In this document: positions 33,701-42,713 of the stretch, piece by piece
How positions within the stretch are numbered: the stretch's first letter is position 1
How the letters are laid out: every line of letters starts with the position of its first letter
NCBI GenBank assembly: GCA_043497085.1
Contig: JBIEKI010000005.1
DNA length: 64,000 bases
Source: Thalassobacillus sp043497085
GTDB lineage: Bacteria; Bacillota; Bacilli; Bacillales; Halobacillaceae
Reading direction: 5' to 3' (one strand)
Made by a program: the position numbers and the translations under genes
Notes under the pieces: model-generated
The model's database searches: none
What the model was told of the DNA's origin: nothing
What the model saw: the letters and a program-made list of their open reading frames with translations, nothing else

Positions 33701-34702
33701 ATGAAAGATAATTTTTGGCATGAGTTGCCGCGACCGTTTTTTGTTCTGGCGCCAATGGAAGCAGTAACGGATGTCGTTTTTCGTCATGTCGTGAGTGAAG
33801 CAGCAAGACCTGACGTGTTTTTCACAGAGTTTACGAATACCGAGAGCTACTGCCACCCGAGAGGAAAAGACAGCCTGCGGGGACGTCTGACGTTCACGGA
33901 AGATGAGCAGCCAATTGTCGCTCACATTTGGGGAGATAAGCCCGAATACTTCCGCCAAATGAGTATCGGTATGGCGGAGATGGGATATCGAGGCATTGAT
34001 ATCAACATGGGCTGTCCTGCTCCCAATGTAGCAACGAAAGGGAAAGGCTGCGGACTGATCCGTCGTCCGGATGTCGCAGCGGAACTCATCCAGGCCGCCA
34101 AAGCGGGAGGACTGCCTGTCAGCGTGAAGACCCGCTTAGGTTACACGGAAGTGGATGAATGGTACGACTGGCTGAAGCACCTGCTGGAACAGGACATCGT
34201 CAACCTTTCCATTCACCTCCGTACCAAAAAAGAAATGAGTAAAGTTCCGGCGCACTGGGAGCTGATCCCCGAGATCAAGAAACTCCGTGATGAAGTAGCA
34301 CCTGATACGCTTCTGACGATTAATGGGGATATTCCTGATCGCCAAAAAGGACTTGAACTCGTGGAAAAATACGGCGTGGACGGCGTAATGATCGGCCGCG
34401 GGGTCTTCCATAACCCGTTCGCTTTTGAAAAAGAGAAAAAAGAGCACACAAGCGAAGAACTGCTCGACCTCCTTCGCCTGCAGCTCGACCTTCATGATAA
34501 ATATTCCGAAGAACTCGAGCCGCGTCTCTTCAAACCGCTCCTCCGTTTTTTCAAGATATACGTCCGCGGATTCCGTGGAGCAAGTGAGTTAAGAAATCAA
34601 CTGATGAACACTAAATCCACCGATGAAGTACGTGCTCTGCTTGATGAGTTTAAGGAAGAATATGGTGGAGTAAAAGAAGAGAAAAGTTTTTCTATTTCGT
34701 AG
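33701..34702 (+). CDS. tRNA-dihydrouridine synthase
   Basis: A 333-residue FMN enzyme that reduces uridines in tRNA D-loops. The TIM-barrel opens FVLAPMEAVTDVVFR, the tRNA-contact segment is MGCPAPNVATKGKGCGLIR with the catalytic Cys of NMGCPAPN, then SVKTRLG and DGVMIGRGVFHNPFAF, which binds FMN phosphate. The helical C-terminal domain is about 245-325. It belongs to the Dus superfamily, and B. subtilis has DusB1 and DusB2, but the LAPMEAVTD form differs from the main DusB type (LAPMAGV). Initiation context is weak (AAGGAAAGG, long spacing). Ends with a terminator at 34716. Confidence 0.9.
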   Translation: MKDNFWHELPRPFFVLAPMEAVTDVVFRHVVSEAARPDVFFTEFTNTESYCHPRGKDSLRGRLTFTEDEQPIVAHIWGDKPEYFRQMSIGMAEMGYRGIDINMGCPAPNVATKGKGCGLIRRPDVAAELIQAAKAGGLPVSVKTRLGYTEVDEWYDWLKHLLEQDIVNLSIHLRTKKEMSKVPAHWELIPEIKKLRDEVAPDTLLTINGDIPDRQKGLELVEKYGVDGVMIGRGVFHNPFAFEKEKKEHTSEELLDLLRLQLDLHDKYSEELEPRLFKPLLRFFKIYVRGFRGASELRNQLMNTKSTDEVRALLDEFKEEYGGVKEEKSFSIS

Positions 34703-34715
34703 TAAGTCTTTTTCC

Positions 34716-34752
34716 AAGAGAGGAAAGCCAATTGTGCTTTTCTCTCTTTTTA
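34716..34752 (+). terminator. Terminator of the dus gene
   Basis: AAGAGAGGAAAGC and GCTTTTCTCTC form the stem, followed by TTTTTA, 14 bases after the stop codon. Confidence 0.8.
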
Positions 34753-34808
34753 TTTTTAAAATCCCTGTCCCCCACGCGGAACTAATCTAAGTTAGTATCA
34801 TAAACAAA

Positions 34809-34904
34809 AAAGAGACTACTTCCTTTTGAACTACCCCCACTTAATTTCTCCGAAATTTGAAGTGGGGGATGAATGCCAATAAATGATAAATGGAAAGTCT
34901 CTTT
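34809..34904 (-). mobile_element. Solo IS200/IS605-like end relic nested in a hairpin
   Basis: Inner palindrome CCCCCACTT/AAGTGGGGG with AATTT/AAATT and loop CTCCG (34834-34868). On the minus strand it is preceded by ATTCATCCCC and followed by TAGTTCAA, the arrangement of right ends and omega-RNA tails of TnpB-type IS200/IS605 elements. It sits in the loop of an outer stem AGAGACT/AGTCTCT (34811-34823 with 34892-34902). No transposase or TnpB remains. Confidence 0.5.
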
Positions 34905-34929
34905 ACTGAAGTTTCCCGAGCACTGTACT

Positions 34930-34960
34930 AAAAAACCAGGTTTCGAATAAACCTGGTTTT
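34930..34960 (-). terminator. Terminator of the BenE-family gene
   Basis: AACCAGGTTT and AAACCTGGTT pair, followed on the minus strand by TTTTTTAG, 12 bases past the stop codon at 34972. Confidence 0.85.
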
Positions 34961-34971
34961 GGTGTGTATGA

Positions 34972-36225
34972 TTAAGCACTTGTTTCTATTTTTTCTTTTC
35001 TCACTTCCATCTCTTTCTTTTTGTTAAATGTAAAGTGACTTTTTTCAACGAGTAAGGAGACAAGCAGACTACCTATAATTGCCCATAATGGTGCACCGAT
35101 ATTGAAGAAGTTCACGCCTGACATTCCGATGATTAACGCAAAGAATGCACCTATTTGAAACTGATTATCGGAGAACGCCGTTTTCAGTGAGTTGATGAGA
35201 ACCCTTAGCATAGCCAGGCCGGCAATCACCGTAACGATGACACTCGGCATGGCAGTGACAAATGGAACAACGAACGCTGCAAACAGACCAAAACTTGCGA
35301 AGAACACGCCGTTCATGACCGATGCTGCATAGCGGCTATCTTTTTTTCCGACTTCGTCTGCTGAACAGATGGCCGTCATTGGTCCAGCGATGCTGATTGC
35401 ATGCCCACCAAACAGTGAAGCGAATAGTCCAACGGAAGATCCATATACCGCCATGCCAGTTGTTGGCGGTTTGTAACCTTGAGCCATTAGTATACCTGTC
35501 GCTTGAGCATTTTCCGCACAGATAATCAAGAGTGTAAGTGGAATACTAATCGACACAATCGCCTCCCAACTAAATGCGGGCATCACGAGCTCCGGAAGCA
35601 CAAACATACGCTGGGCAGCTTGATATTCAAAAGCATTTGTAAAGGTCGCCACAACTACCGAAACGATTAACGCAGACAATACAGGTGGAACCTTTCTAAG
35701 GTATCGTGATGAAAGTAAAAACGCGAGGATCGCTGAGCCTGCGAGTAACGGGGCAAGTGTGATCGATGTAATCATGTCTATCGCAAATTGGATCATCACT
35801 CCAACAATCATTCCCATAACAATCGGAAGAGGAATCCATTTCAGGACCTTTTCGATTAAGCCGGTAGAGCCAAGGAGGATAACAAGAATATTTGCAATGA
35901 TATACGCCCCGACCGCTTCATGGATCGAAAAGTGATTTAAGGACCCTGCCATTAGTACAGCTCCAGCAATTGTATGGGCTACGGATATCGGCTGGCGATA
36001 CTTTAATGCGATAAAGATGCCGAGTAATCCACTAAAAAAATAAACAGCAAAAATCCAGCTGATAGCTTGTGTATACGTTAATCCACCATTCGTTGCTGCT
36101 CCGATGATAATTAATGCAGGCCCAGTGCATCCAAAAATGGCTGCCACTAAACCCGAACTAATGGCATTAATATTCAAATTCTGAGGCAGTTCTTTTAGAT
36201 TTGTCGGAAAACGATTCTCTTCCAT
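34972..36225 (-). CDS. BenE family transporter (benzoate/H+ symporter-like)
   Basis: A 417-residue integral membrane protein with about 12 hydrophobic segments. The N-terminal GLVAAIFGCTGPALIIIGAA, the conserved PISVAHTIAGAVLMAG and the GGHAISIAGPMTAICSADEVG stretch near residue 270 identify the BenE family. Characterised members are proton-driven benzoate importers; no aromatic catabolism genes are adjacent, so the substrate remains open. It starts MEENRFPTNLKELPQNLN after GAAAGGAGAT. It is a single gene with its own terminator. Confidence 0.88.
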   Translation of the reverse strand: MEENRFPTNLKELPQNLNINAISSGLVAAIFGCTGPALIIIGAATNGGLTYTQAISWIFAVYFFSGLLGIFIALKYRQPISVAHTIAGAVLMAGSLNHFSIHEAVGAYIIANILVILLGSTGLIEKVLKWIPLPIVMGMIVGVMIQFAIDMITSITLAPLLAGSAILAFLLSSRYLRKVPPVLSALIVSVVVATFTNAFEYQAAQRMFVLPELVMPAFSWEAIVSISIPLTLLIICAENAQATGILMAQGYKPPTTGMAVYGSSVGLFASLFGGHAISIAGPMTAICSADEVGKKDSRYAASVMNGVFFASFGLFAAFVVPFVTAMPSVIVTVIAGLAMLRVLINSLKTAFSDNQFQIGAFFALIIGMSGVNFFNIGAPLWAIIGSLLVSLLVEKSHFTFNKKKEMEVRKEKIETSA

Positions 36226-36546
36226 ATAATCTCCTTTCTAGTAATGCCGAATAAGTGTTAGTCTTAAGGAAAATGTTCAAGAAGGCTCGTCACCCATCTG
36301 AGTGGAAGTTCTAACCCTTCCTATCCGTAAACCCATTATATTGGCAGGTAATTGATAATATAAGATTGAGATTTCTCTATACGGAACAAAATTAAAATAA
36401 TTTTGAAAATACAATCAATTAACAGAAAGCTAATTTACTGATGATAAAGAAATATTAAAAGAGATAACGTGCTCTACTCCTTATGGGAAGTTTTAACAAA
36501 GGGGCAATAGGGAACTTCTCTGACATAGGAAGGGAGGAAATAAAAT
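36226..36546. other. Gene-free divergent region upstream of benE-like and SDR genes
   Basis: 321 bases. GTTTTAACAAAGG...AGGGAAC at 36490-36520 is vaguely like a SigB-type promoter for the SDR gene (GTTT...GGG), but the spacing is off. No repeat or further gene is seen. Confidence 0.4.
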
Positions 36547-37332
36547 ATGAGTAAAACAATTTTCATTACTGGTGCCGGAAGCGGTTTAGGTAAAGGTACA
36601 GCAATCGGATTAGCCAAAAAAGGCCATCACGTAATTGCAGCGGTTGAGATTATCTCCCAAATTACTAGTTTAAGAGAAGCAGCTTCAGAAGCTGGGGTAG
36701 AATTAGAGGTAATTAAATTAGACATTAAAAATAAGCGTGATCAGCAGTTAATCAATGAGTACGATTATGATATTTTCGTAGCCAATGCAGCTATTGGTGA
36801 AGGCGGACCCATTGCGGAGGTTCCAGTAGATCGTGTCCGGGATATATTTGAAACTAATGTATTCAGCACACTGGAAAATGCTCAAATTGCAGCTAAGAAG
36901 TTCGTAGAAAAGAAAGCGGGAAAAATTGTGTTTCTAAGCTCTATTGTAGGGATTGTTGGGATGCCGTACCTTGGTCCATATGTAGCTTCTAAGCATGCAG
37001 TCGAAGCGCTAGCGAAGACCATGAAAGCCGAACTTGAAGAGTTTAATGTCCAGGTAGCTACGATCAATCCTGGACCATTTGAAACCGGCTTTAATGACCG
37101 TATGTTTGAAGAGAAACATAAATGGTACGATGAAAATAAAAACTTTACACCAAGAGAATCGATTGCTGAAACGGAGAAAATTTTAGACGATCAATACGAT
37201 CCGCAAGATATGATCGATAAAATGGTAGAAGTAATCGAATCTGATCATCATGCTTACAGAACAGCCTATCCTCAGGAGGCAGAAGACATGATGAAAGAGG
37301 AAGAAAAGAAGAATTGGGAAGCGAAAATATAA
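36547..37332 (+). CDS. Short-chain dehydrogenase/reductase
   Basis: A 261-residue classical SDR. The cofactor loop is TGAGSGLGKG (residues 8-17), followed by NAAIGEG, the catalytic Ser in VFLSSIVG and YVASK (Tyr and Lys), then INPGPFETG after strand 6. The residue following strand 2 (HVIAAVEI, no Arg) does not clearly select NADP. The C-terminal tail is acidic and Lys/Glu rich (AEDMMKEEEKKNWEAKI). The ATG follows GGAGG. Substrate is unknown. The palindromic repeat at 37348 follows its stop and could serve as a terminator. Confidence 0.9.
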   Translation: MSKTIFITGAGSGLGKGTAIGLAKKGHHVIAAVEIISQITSLREAASEAGVELEVIKLDIKNKRDQQLINEYDYDIFVANAAIGEGGPIAEVPVDRVRDIFETNVFSTLENAQIAAKKFVEKKAGKIVFLSSIVGIVGMPYLGPYVASKHAVEALAKTMKAELEEFNVQVATINPGPFETGFNDRMFEEKHKWYDENKNFTPRESIAETEKILDDQYDPQDMIDKMVEVIESDHHAYRTAYPQEAEDMMKEEEKKNWEAKI

Positions 37333-37347
37333 TTGCTTAATTTTTGA

Positions 37348-37399
37348 AAGTGCCTGCCCCCACTGCGTTATCACTTTAGCATAGTGGGGGCAGGCACTT
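37348..37399. repeat. GTGCCTGCCCCCAC palindrome, copy 3
   Basis: AAGTGCCTGCCCCCAC and GTGGGGGCAGGCACTT are perfectly inverted around a 20-base centre. Compared with copy 1 the paired change GACC to GCCC occurs on both arms, a compensated substitution that indicates selection for the hairpin or arm conversion. Confidence 0.85.
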
Positions 37400-37418
37400 A
37401 TTCATGAAAATTGTCCAT

Positions 37419-37440
37419 TAGTATGTCAAAAAGTATGTCA
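37419..37440. repeat. 22-bp direct repeat, copy 1 (left of degV)
   Basis: TAGTATGTCAA followed by AAAGTATGTCA, itself containing AGTATGTCA twice. The identical 22 bases recur in the same orientation at 38829-38850, on the other side of degV. Confidence 0.85.
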
Positions 37441-37524
37441 TATTAAATTTCCAGCACTCACAGAATCCAAGTAGTGTTTATTTAATTTATAGGAAAGATC
37501 CGCTCACTCCTAGTCTTGCCCGTA

Positions 37525-38376
37525 CTATTGCTCTAATCCTGCTACTCCAAAGCCCCCTGGGCCAGAATGAGTAGAAATCATACCTCCAGCTTGGATCCAT
37601 CTTATATTTTGGAATCCGTTTGCTTTGGCAACCTCCTCCATCCGCAACTTGATCCTTTCATCTAGTCCAATTGAGTAGATAAAATAAAGCTGCTCTCTAT
37701 CGATGTTGAACTCATTTAAATAATTACTCAAGAGTTTTTCAGTAGCTCCACTCATTTTTCCGCGGTACTTCTTTGTAGATATAAGCTCCCCATCCTTCAA
37801 CTCTATGCATGGCTTTATTTTCAACAGAGCTCCTATCAGAGAAGCCATATTGCTTACCCGTCCTCCCGCTTTAAGAAACTCCAGGTTTCCTGGGATGAAA
37901 GCCAGCCTTGAAGTAGGAATGATTGCCTTTATTTTTTCAACTAAGTGTTCCGGGTCAATGTCAGGTTCTTTTTCTAATAACTCAGCGGCATACAATACTA
38001 TCGCAGCTAATCCTCCAGTAACGTTCAGAGCATCAATGAGAAAAATGTCTTCAAATTCTTCCGCAGCAATGACAGCATTTTGAAAAGAAGAAGACGCTTT
38101 TGATGTATAACCAACATGGATAATGATGCAATCCGGGAAATTCTCTCTTATAGTTGTAAAAAACTCTTGATACTCATGAGTGTTAGTGGCAGTCGTAGAG
38201 GGTATTTTCTTCGTACGCCTGTAATAGTCATAAATATCCTGAACCGGCAAGGAGCCGTCTAAGTGATCCTTTCCATCCATAATAATGTGCATGGGGACTA
38301 CTTGAACCTCGTACCTTTCAGCTAAATCATCCGGTAAGTCGGCACCGCTTTCGGTCGATAAGATTATCCTTCTCAT
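37525..38376 (-). CDS. DegV family fatty-acid-binding protein
   Basis: A 283-residue two-domain DegV protein, the FakB type that presents fatty acids to the kinase FakA. Signals are the opening IILSTESGADLPDDLAERY, STTATNTHEYQEFF with the serine/threonine patch that holds the carboxylate, GYTSKASSSFQNA and the C-terminal STHSGPGGFGVAGLEQ (conserved HxGPGxxG). ATG at 38376 follows AAGGGGG; upstream extension lacks a site. It is a single gene, flanked by 22-bp direct repeats. Lipid specificity cannot be read from the sequence. Confidence 0.92.
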   Translation of the reverse strand: MRRIILSTESGADLPDDLAERYEVQVVPMHIIMDGKDHLDGSLPVQDIYDYYRRTKKIPSTTATNTHEYQEFFTTIRENFPDCIIIHVGYTSKASSSFQNAVIAAEEFEDIFLIDALNVTGGLAAIVLYAAELLEKEPDIDPEHLVEKIKAIIPTSRLAFIPGNLEFLKAGGRVSNMASLIGALLKIKPCIELKDGELISTKKYRGKMSGATEKLLSNYLNEFNIDREQLYFIYSIGLDERIKLRMEEVAKANGFQNIRWIQAGGMISTHSGPGGFGVAGLEQ

Positions 38377-38574
38377 TCTATTTCCCCCTTGGTTATATTT
38401 GGGCTGCGTCCATTCTTCCTGCATTACATTATACTTTAACTATACATGAGATAATCCCATTAGCATTGTGATAACTTTTGTTTTCCGTACTTTTAGTGCA
38501 CATTTCGGGGATTTGGTTCTTTAGGAAGTCTGATGCTTTTACTTATAAGTTTATTAGAAGAGTGAGTACAAAAA

Positions 38575-38628
38575 ACAAAAAGAGGCTTCTCAAAAGTATC
38601 ATTAACTAATGAGAAGCCCCTATTGTTT
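38575..38628. terminator. Bidirectional terminator-like hairpin
   Basis: GGCTTCTCA with TGAGAAGCC, flanked by AAAAACAAAAAGA and TTGTTTTT. The following 38.63-38.98 kb contains the second 22-bp repeat and nothing else recognised. Confidence 0.65.
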
Positions 38629-38828
38629 TTACAAATATTATAGCATCCACTTATGGAACTATTGCAAAACCTTACATAGCAAGGGAACTGGGCGTTATTA
38701 CATCATGCCGCCCATGGATTCACTTAAGTTAATAAAGGAAAATAACATCAAAACCGAGGGATAAAAGCAGTGTATATAAGGTCCGTATTCAACATCTATA
38801 ACAAAAGAAAATAAATAGTTCTGTCGAA

Positions 38829-38850
38829 TAGTATGTCAAAAAGTATGTCA
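38829..38850. repeat. 22-bp direct repeat, copy 2 (right of degV)
   Basis: Identical in sequence and orientation to 37419-37440, at a distance of 1410 bases. Perfect identity over 22 bases is not expected by chance and points to recombination or insertion at this locus. Confidence 0.85.
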
Positions 38851-38984
38851 ATTGGGAAAGACCTGGTGAAAATAGTGGCTGACTATATCCGATTCCATAG
38901 GTGAAGAAAGTTCATAGCTTCTCCTTCCTTTCATTGAGTATAACTTATTTCTTTGAATAATTAGCACTGAAATTGAAATAAAAT

Positions 38985-39006
38985 AACAGCCACTTACGGC
39001 TGTTAT
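38985..39006 (-). terminator. Small terminator hairpin
   Basis: AACAGCC and GGCTGTT with extension ATAAC/GTTAT, followed by ATTTTATTTC on the minus strand, 60 bases after the stop of the gene at 39068. Confidence 0.55.
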
Positions 39007-39067
39007 AGTTCACCAGTATTCTTATAGCGCTCGTATTTTTCTGTAAGTTAATTGACTTACAACATAA

Positions 39068-39343
39068 CTAGGCATCTTCTAATTCGAAAAACTCCTGATA
39101 TTTTTCAGGGTCATTGGCAAGTATCTCTTTTACTTTATCTTCATTTAATTTATTTAGTACATCTGATGTATTTTTACCTTCAACCAACTCAAACCAGTTT
39201 CCCTTACTTGTCTGATACAATTGCGCTGTCACCCAAGTCTTAGTATGACCATAAGTACTATCTATGTTGGCATATTTCTGAAACTCATAAATAAGGTTCG
39301 CTTTTTCAGTATCATACAATTTCCCCTCAATAACCTTTCTCAT
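39068..39343 (-). CDS. Small protein of a mobile-element-associated type
   Basis: A 91-residue soluble protein: MRKVIEGKLYDTEKANLIYE, then VTAQLYQTSKGNWFELVEGK, and a Lys/Asp/Glu-rich helical end. The pattern G-K-x-Y-D-T-E-x-A followed by L-Y-x-T-x-K-G-N-W-F is shared by small proteins often found on phages and conjugative elements of Firmicutes (from memory, without a named family). ATG preceded by AGGAG. Function is unknown. It stands alone in an A+T-rich region. Confidence 0.6.
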   Translation of the reverse strand: MRKVIEGKLYDTEKANLIYEFQKYANIDSTYGHTKTWVTAQLYQTSKGNWFELVEGKNTSDVLNKLNEDKVKEILANDPEKYQEFFELEDA

Positions 39344-40392
39344 ACCAATCCTCCTAAACCTTTATTTATGTTTTATTTCTCCGTGATAAAACTTTTCTCC
39401 TTGCCAGTATATAGTATGAGAACCAAAACATGAAGTGGTTCTGTTAATTCTTTAATCTATAATATTATTCATTTTTGATAATACAGCACAAAAGAACATA
39501 ATAAAATAGATTATTTGTTAAAAGAACCTAATTTAGGACGGTTCCGGATACTCAAATAATGATCCTCCTAAAATAGGATGGCAACATAATAAAACAGACT
39601 AACATTTTTATTATGTTTTTTGGAACAGGTATATATGGTATTAACCAAGCCTTTTAAAAAGGTTAGAAGGATTTCATTGTATCGTCAACGGATACCGGTC
39701 AAGAGAAAAGAGCCACCCGATGCTCCTCCGCGGACCTTGTAACATAAAGACAATTATCTAGTCTTCTAAGTTTGCCTCTTATCAGAAGACTTAATATCAG
39801 ATAATTTGATAACCATAACTCTACAGGCTAGTGCTTCTGTAGGCCGTTGCTAATTAATCCATAACTTTTCTCTTAATTAAGAAGCTATTGACTATGCGCT
39901 TATATTCTTGAAATCTTTAAGTACAATTTTTTGCTTTAGCGGCTAATTCTCCTTCTTTTTTGTTCAAATTATATCTATTATTGGTATAATTAGTTATAGT
40001 CTTAAAGGGGTGGAGTTTGGCAATTATGTGGTTTAACTTGTACTTCTTTCGCTGGTAAAGTCCAACTGAAATAGTTGCAACCATTGAGAGAAATTATTTA
40101 ACCTAAACCTACAATTACATCTATAACTATTTCTGTCCATAAAGCTGTTAAAATCAACGGTTTGAAAATTCCTCTTCCTTACTCAGATCCACCTCAACAA
40201 TGCAATTCACCGGTTTCTTTTTTAACACCCGAATAAGGTTGAAAAAGAAAAGTTCGAGGAACAACAAGGTGAGAATATAGGTTTTATTGTGACTGTAAAA
40301 CACCAATCAGACTATACATAAATATTTCAAAATTGTATTCCAGTTAAAAAAGTATATACAAATTACATAATTTATAAGGAGAATTAAACACA
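39344..40392. other. 1-kb gene-free A+T-rich region
   Basis: No open frame with an initiation site and no known riboswitch motif was found. There are small local inverted repeats such as CCTTTTAAAAAGG near 39650 and a TTGTTCAAATT...GGTATAATT promoter-like stretch near 39960-39990. It may be decayed mobile DNA; I see nothing firm. Confidence 0.5.
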
Positions 40393-41898
40393 ATGTTTTT
40401 TGAAACATTCGGTACGGACACTTTCTTAATGCTCACTGCATTATTACTTTTCAGTGGAATATTCGCTTCAAAATTTTCTACTAAGTGGGGACTCCCCTCT
40501 CTTATCTTATTTATAATCGTAGGTATGCTCGCTGGAAGTGATGGTTTAGGAATTATTTTTTTCGATAATGCTAAGGTAGCCCAGATCATAGGTGTGTTCG
40601 CTTTGGTGATTATCCTATTTGAAGGAGGGCTACATGCAAAATGGGCAACGATTCGCTCGGTAGCGATTCCTTCATTATCCCTAGCTACAGTAGGAGTACT
40701 AATAACCTCTACAATTATTGGATATTCTGCTTTTCTCTTATTTGACTTAACTCTCCTAGAAGGAATGCTTTTAGGGGCGATTGTTGGATCTACAGACGCG
40801 GCAGCAGTTTTCGCTGCTCTTAAAGAAAGGAATATAAAAGCTAAGATGGGGGCTACTCTTGAGGCTGAATCCGGTACAAATGATCCTATGGCTGTCTTTT
40901 TAACTATATCACTCATAGAGTTAATTTCACGGCAGGATAGCTCTATTTGGATGCTAGTCCCTACATTCTTTTTACAAATGGGACTGGGACTTATTTTGGG
41001 AGTTCTTTTTGGCAGGTTAGCTTCTTTTTCTATTAACCGAATAAGATTAGAATCAAGTGCGCTTTACCCTATATTATCAGTAGCTTTTGCCCTGCTTATT
41101 TATGGGATAACTGCACTTATTGGAGGGAGTGGCTTATTGGCAGTATATATAGCCGCATTAGTGATAGGAAATCGGGAATTAACCTATCGATATTCCATTT
41201 TTCAGTTTAATGAAGGATTTGCTTGGATGGCGCAAATTATCATGTTTATTATCTTGGGGCTGTTAGTGTTTCCAGCGCAACTTTTTTCCTTACAAGTTAT
41301 TCTAGGTGGATTAATTTTATCTGTATTGTTAATGCTTGTGGCCCGCCCTATTGCAGTTTTTCTTTCTTTAATAAAACTCAATTATTCAGTTAAAGAAAAG
41401 GTCTTAATATCCTGGGCAGGCTTACGTGGAGCCGTTCCAATTGTTCTTGCCACATTTCCAATCGTCGAGGGCCTTGAGAATAGCCAAACCCTCTTTAACA
41501 TCGTATTCTTTATCGTATTAACATCAGCATTAATTCAAGGTTCCACCATCTCCTGGGCAGCTAAAAAATTAAAACTGGTAGGACCTAAAAAAGATGTTCC
41601 ACACCATTCTATTGAACTGATATCCATGGGAAAAGTGGCTGCAGAGATGGTTCAATTTCAGACGAACAAAGAATCTGCGGTTGTTGGAAAGAAACTGAAA
41701 GAACTTTCTTTACCCAATCGTTCAAATGTAAATGCAATAATTAGAGACAACCATGTGATAACCCCCTATGGAGAAACCACAATACACCCGGGAGACTTCT
41801 TATATATTCTTGTTGAGTCAAAGTATAAAGACCAATTAACAAAAGAATTAGAACAAAAGGTTAGCTCAAAGGAAATAGATAAGCATCTAAAGGATTAA
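40393..41898 (+). CDS. CPA-type K+(Na+)/H+ antiporter with TrkA-C domain
   Basis: A 501-residue protein. About 12 membrane helices (residues 10-385) contain the antiporter core ILFEGGLHAKW, GSTDAAAVFAALKERNI and EAESGTNDPMAVFLT (ion-binding Asp), then ISWAGLRGAVPIVLAT. These resemble the NhaP2/CvrA branch. A cytoplasmic TrkA-C domain (about 415-490; VVGKKLKELSLP, ITPYGETTIHPGDFLYILVE) should gate the channel; in Firmicutes such domains can bind cyclic di-AMP. Ion is uncertain (K+ more likely than Na+). AAGGAG precedes the ATG. No riboswitch was recognised upstream. Confidence 0.88.
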   Translation: MFFETFGTDTFLMLTALLLFSGIFASKFSTKWGLPSLILFIIVGMLAGSDGLGIIFFDNAKVAQIIGVFALVIILFEGGLHAKWATIRSVAIPSLSLATVGVLITSTIIGYSAFLLFDLTLLEGMLLGAIVGSTDAAAVFAALKERNIKAKMGATLEAESGTNDPMAVFLTISLIELISRQDSSIWMLVPTFFLQMGLGLILGVLFGRLASFSINRIRLESSALYPILSVAFALLIYGITALIGGSGLLAVYIAALVIGNRELTYRYSIFQFNEGFAWMAQIIMFIILGLLVFPAQLFSLQVILGGLILSVLLMLVARPIAVFLSLIKLNYSVKEKVLISWAGLRGAVPIVLATFPIVEGLENSQTLFNIVFFIVLTSALIQGSTISWAAKKLKLVGPKKDVPHHSIELISMGKVAAEMVQFQTNKESAVVGKKLKELSLPNRSNVNAIIRDNHVITPYGETTIHPGDFLYILVESKYKDQLTKELEQKVSSKEIDKHLKD

Positions 41899-41909
41899 AA
41901 TACAAAAAC

Positions 41910-41935
41910 CAGCCCTTAATATTTATTAAGGGCTG
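41910..41935. terminator. Terminator hairpin after the antiporter gene
   Basis: CAGCCCTTAA and TTAAGGGCTG pair perfectly; A-rich before, and T-rich on the minus strand. Confidence 0.65.
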
Positions 41936-42184
41936 AATGATTTCGTACTATATCAGATTTGAATTTGTCTAATGAATAGGTATGTTGTATTTCAGGTTCT
42001 GAAAGCGTGACAATAAAGAGACGGTCAATTAACAGAAACAATCACTATAGTACAATTTTAATCATGCTTTACAGGACATATATGAATCCAGCTAAAAGGA
42101 TTCTGTTTTTTTCCACCAAAATTCACCATGCTAAATTTGATCATCAGTGGGTGTGACTTAATAAATGGGTTTACCATTTTATCT

Positions 42185-42373
42185 TTATTCCAAACCCACT
42201 ATCTGTTTTAATTCCCTAGCATTGAACATATCCCAGGAAAATCGAGGTATATATTCTCCCCATTCAACACCTGTAACAATACCTGAAATAAAAATACCTC
42301 CAAAGAAAATGATTAACACTAAGAAACTCATACCATAATACAATAACGTATCTTTATCATTTGAATATTTCAT
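42185..42373 (-). CDS. Small membrane protein (62 aa)
   Basis: A 62-residue protein with one strongly hydrophobic helix (LLYYGMSFLVLIIFFGGIFI) between a charged N-terminus (MKYSNDKD) and a soluble tail. AAAGGAGAG lies at a normal distance before the ATG, which supports a real gene. Not recognised. On the minus strand the secreted-protein candidate at 42420 lies just upstream, so they might share a transcript. Confidence 0.6.
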   Translation of the reverse strand: MKYSNDKDTLLYYGMSFLVLIIFFGGIFISGIVTGVEWGEYIPRFSWDMFNARELKQIVGLE

Positions 42374-42419
42374 GTTTTCTCTCCTTTTTATCCTACTTTG
42401 TGCTTAGGTAGAGAGAAAA

Positions 42420-42713
42420 TCATGTATAGCTTGATTGAAAGAACTTCACCTTCATAAACTGTGATAGTGATCTCACTGAAGTTACATAAGTGGGATAGGT
42501 ATAACAAGGGAGAGAGCGCCGCAAACTGTAAGCTCTCTCTTTCGAGAGCTTTAATGGACGGAAATCCTCTTTCTCACTTTTCGGTAGAACAGTGGCATTT
42601 GAAAAATGCACAGCTTTCTGAGTTGAAACTACTGGTTTAGCCGTCAATTCAGTGGGGGAGGGATTGTATGGCTTTACAGCTATCTCATGAAATGAATTCA
42701 CTGTTACCAACAA
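42420..42713 (-). CDS. Doubtful small exported protein, start unclear
   Basis: The open frame reads MLVTVNSFHEIAV from a TTG. In frame upstream (without an ATG/GTG/TTG) lie codons for VNFYKIVISLFLL, which would complete a signal peptide right behind a GGGAGGGGAGAGAGG purine stretch. Either translation starts at a rare codon or the start codon has been lost. The mature part is basic (KEDFRPLKLSKERAYSLRR) with no known family. Confidence 0.35.
   Translation of the reverse strand: MLVTVNSFHEIAVKPYNPSPTELTAKPVVSTQKAVHFSNATVLPKSEKEDFRPLKLSKERAYSLRRSLPCYTYPTYVTSVRSLSQFMKVKFFQSSYT

Noticed and set aside
39700..40392. Cyclic di-AMP riboswitch ahead of the antiporter gene
   Set aside because: Looked for the ydaO-type conserved GGGGAACC/GCCGAATC segments and found none.
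40344..40916. 190-codon frame antisense to the antiporter gene
   Set aside because: Low-complexity antisense of membrane helices; the plus-strand frame is a clear antiporter with conserved motifs.
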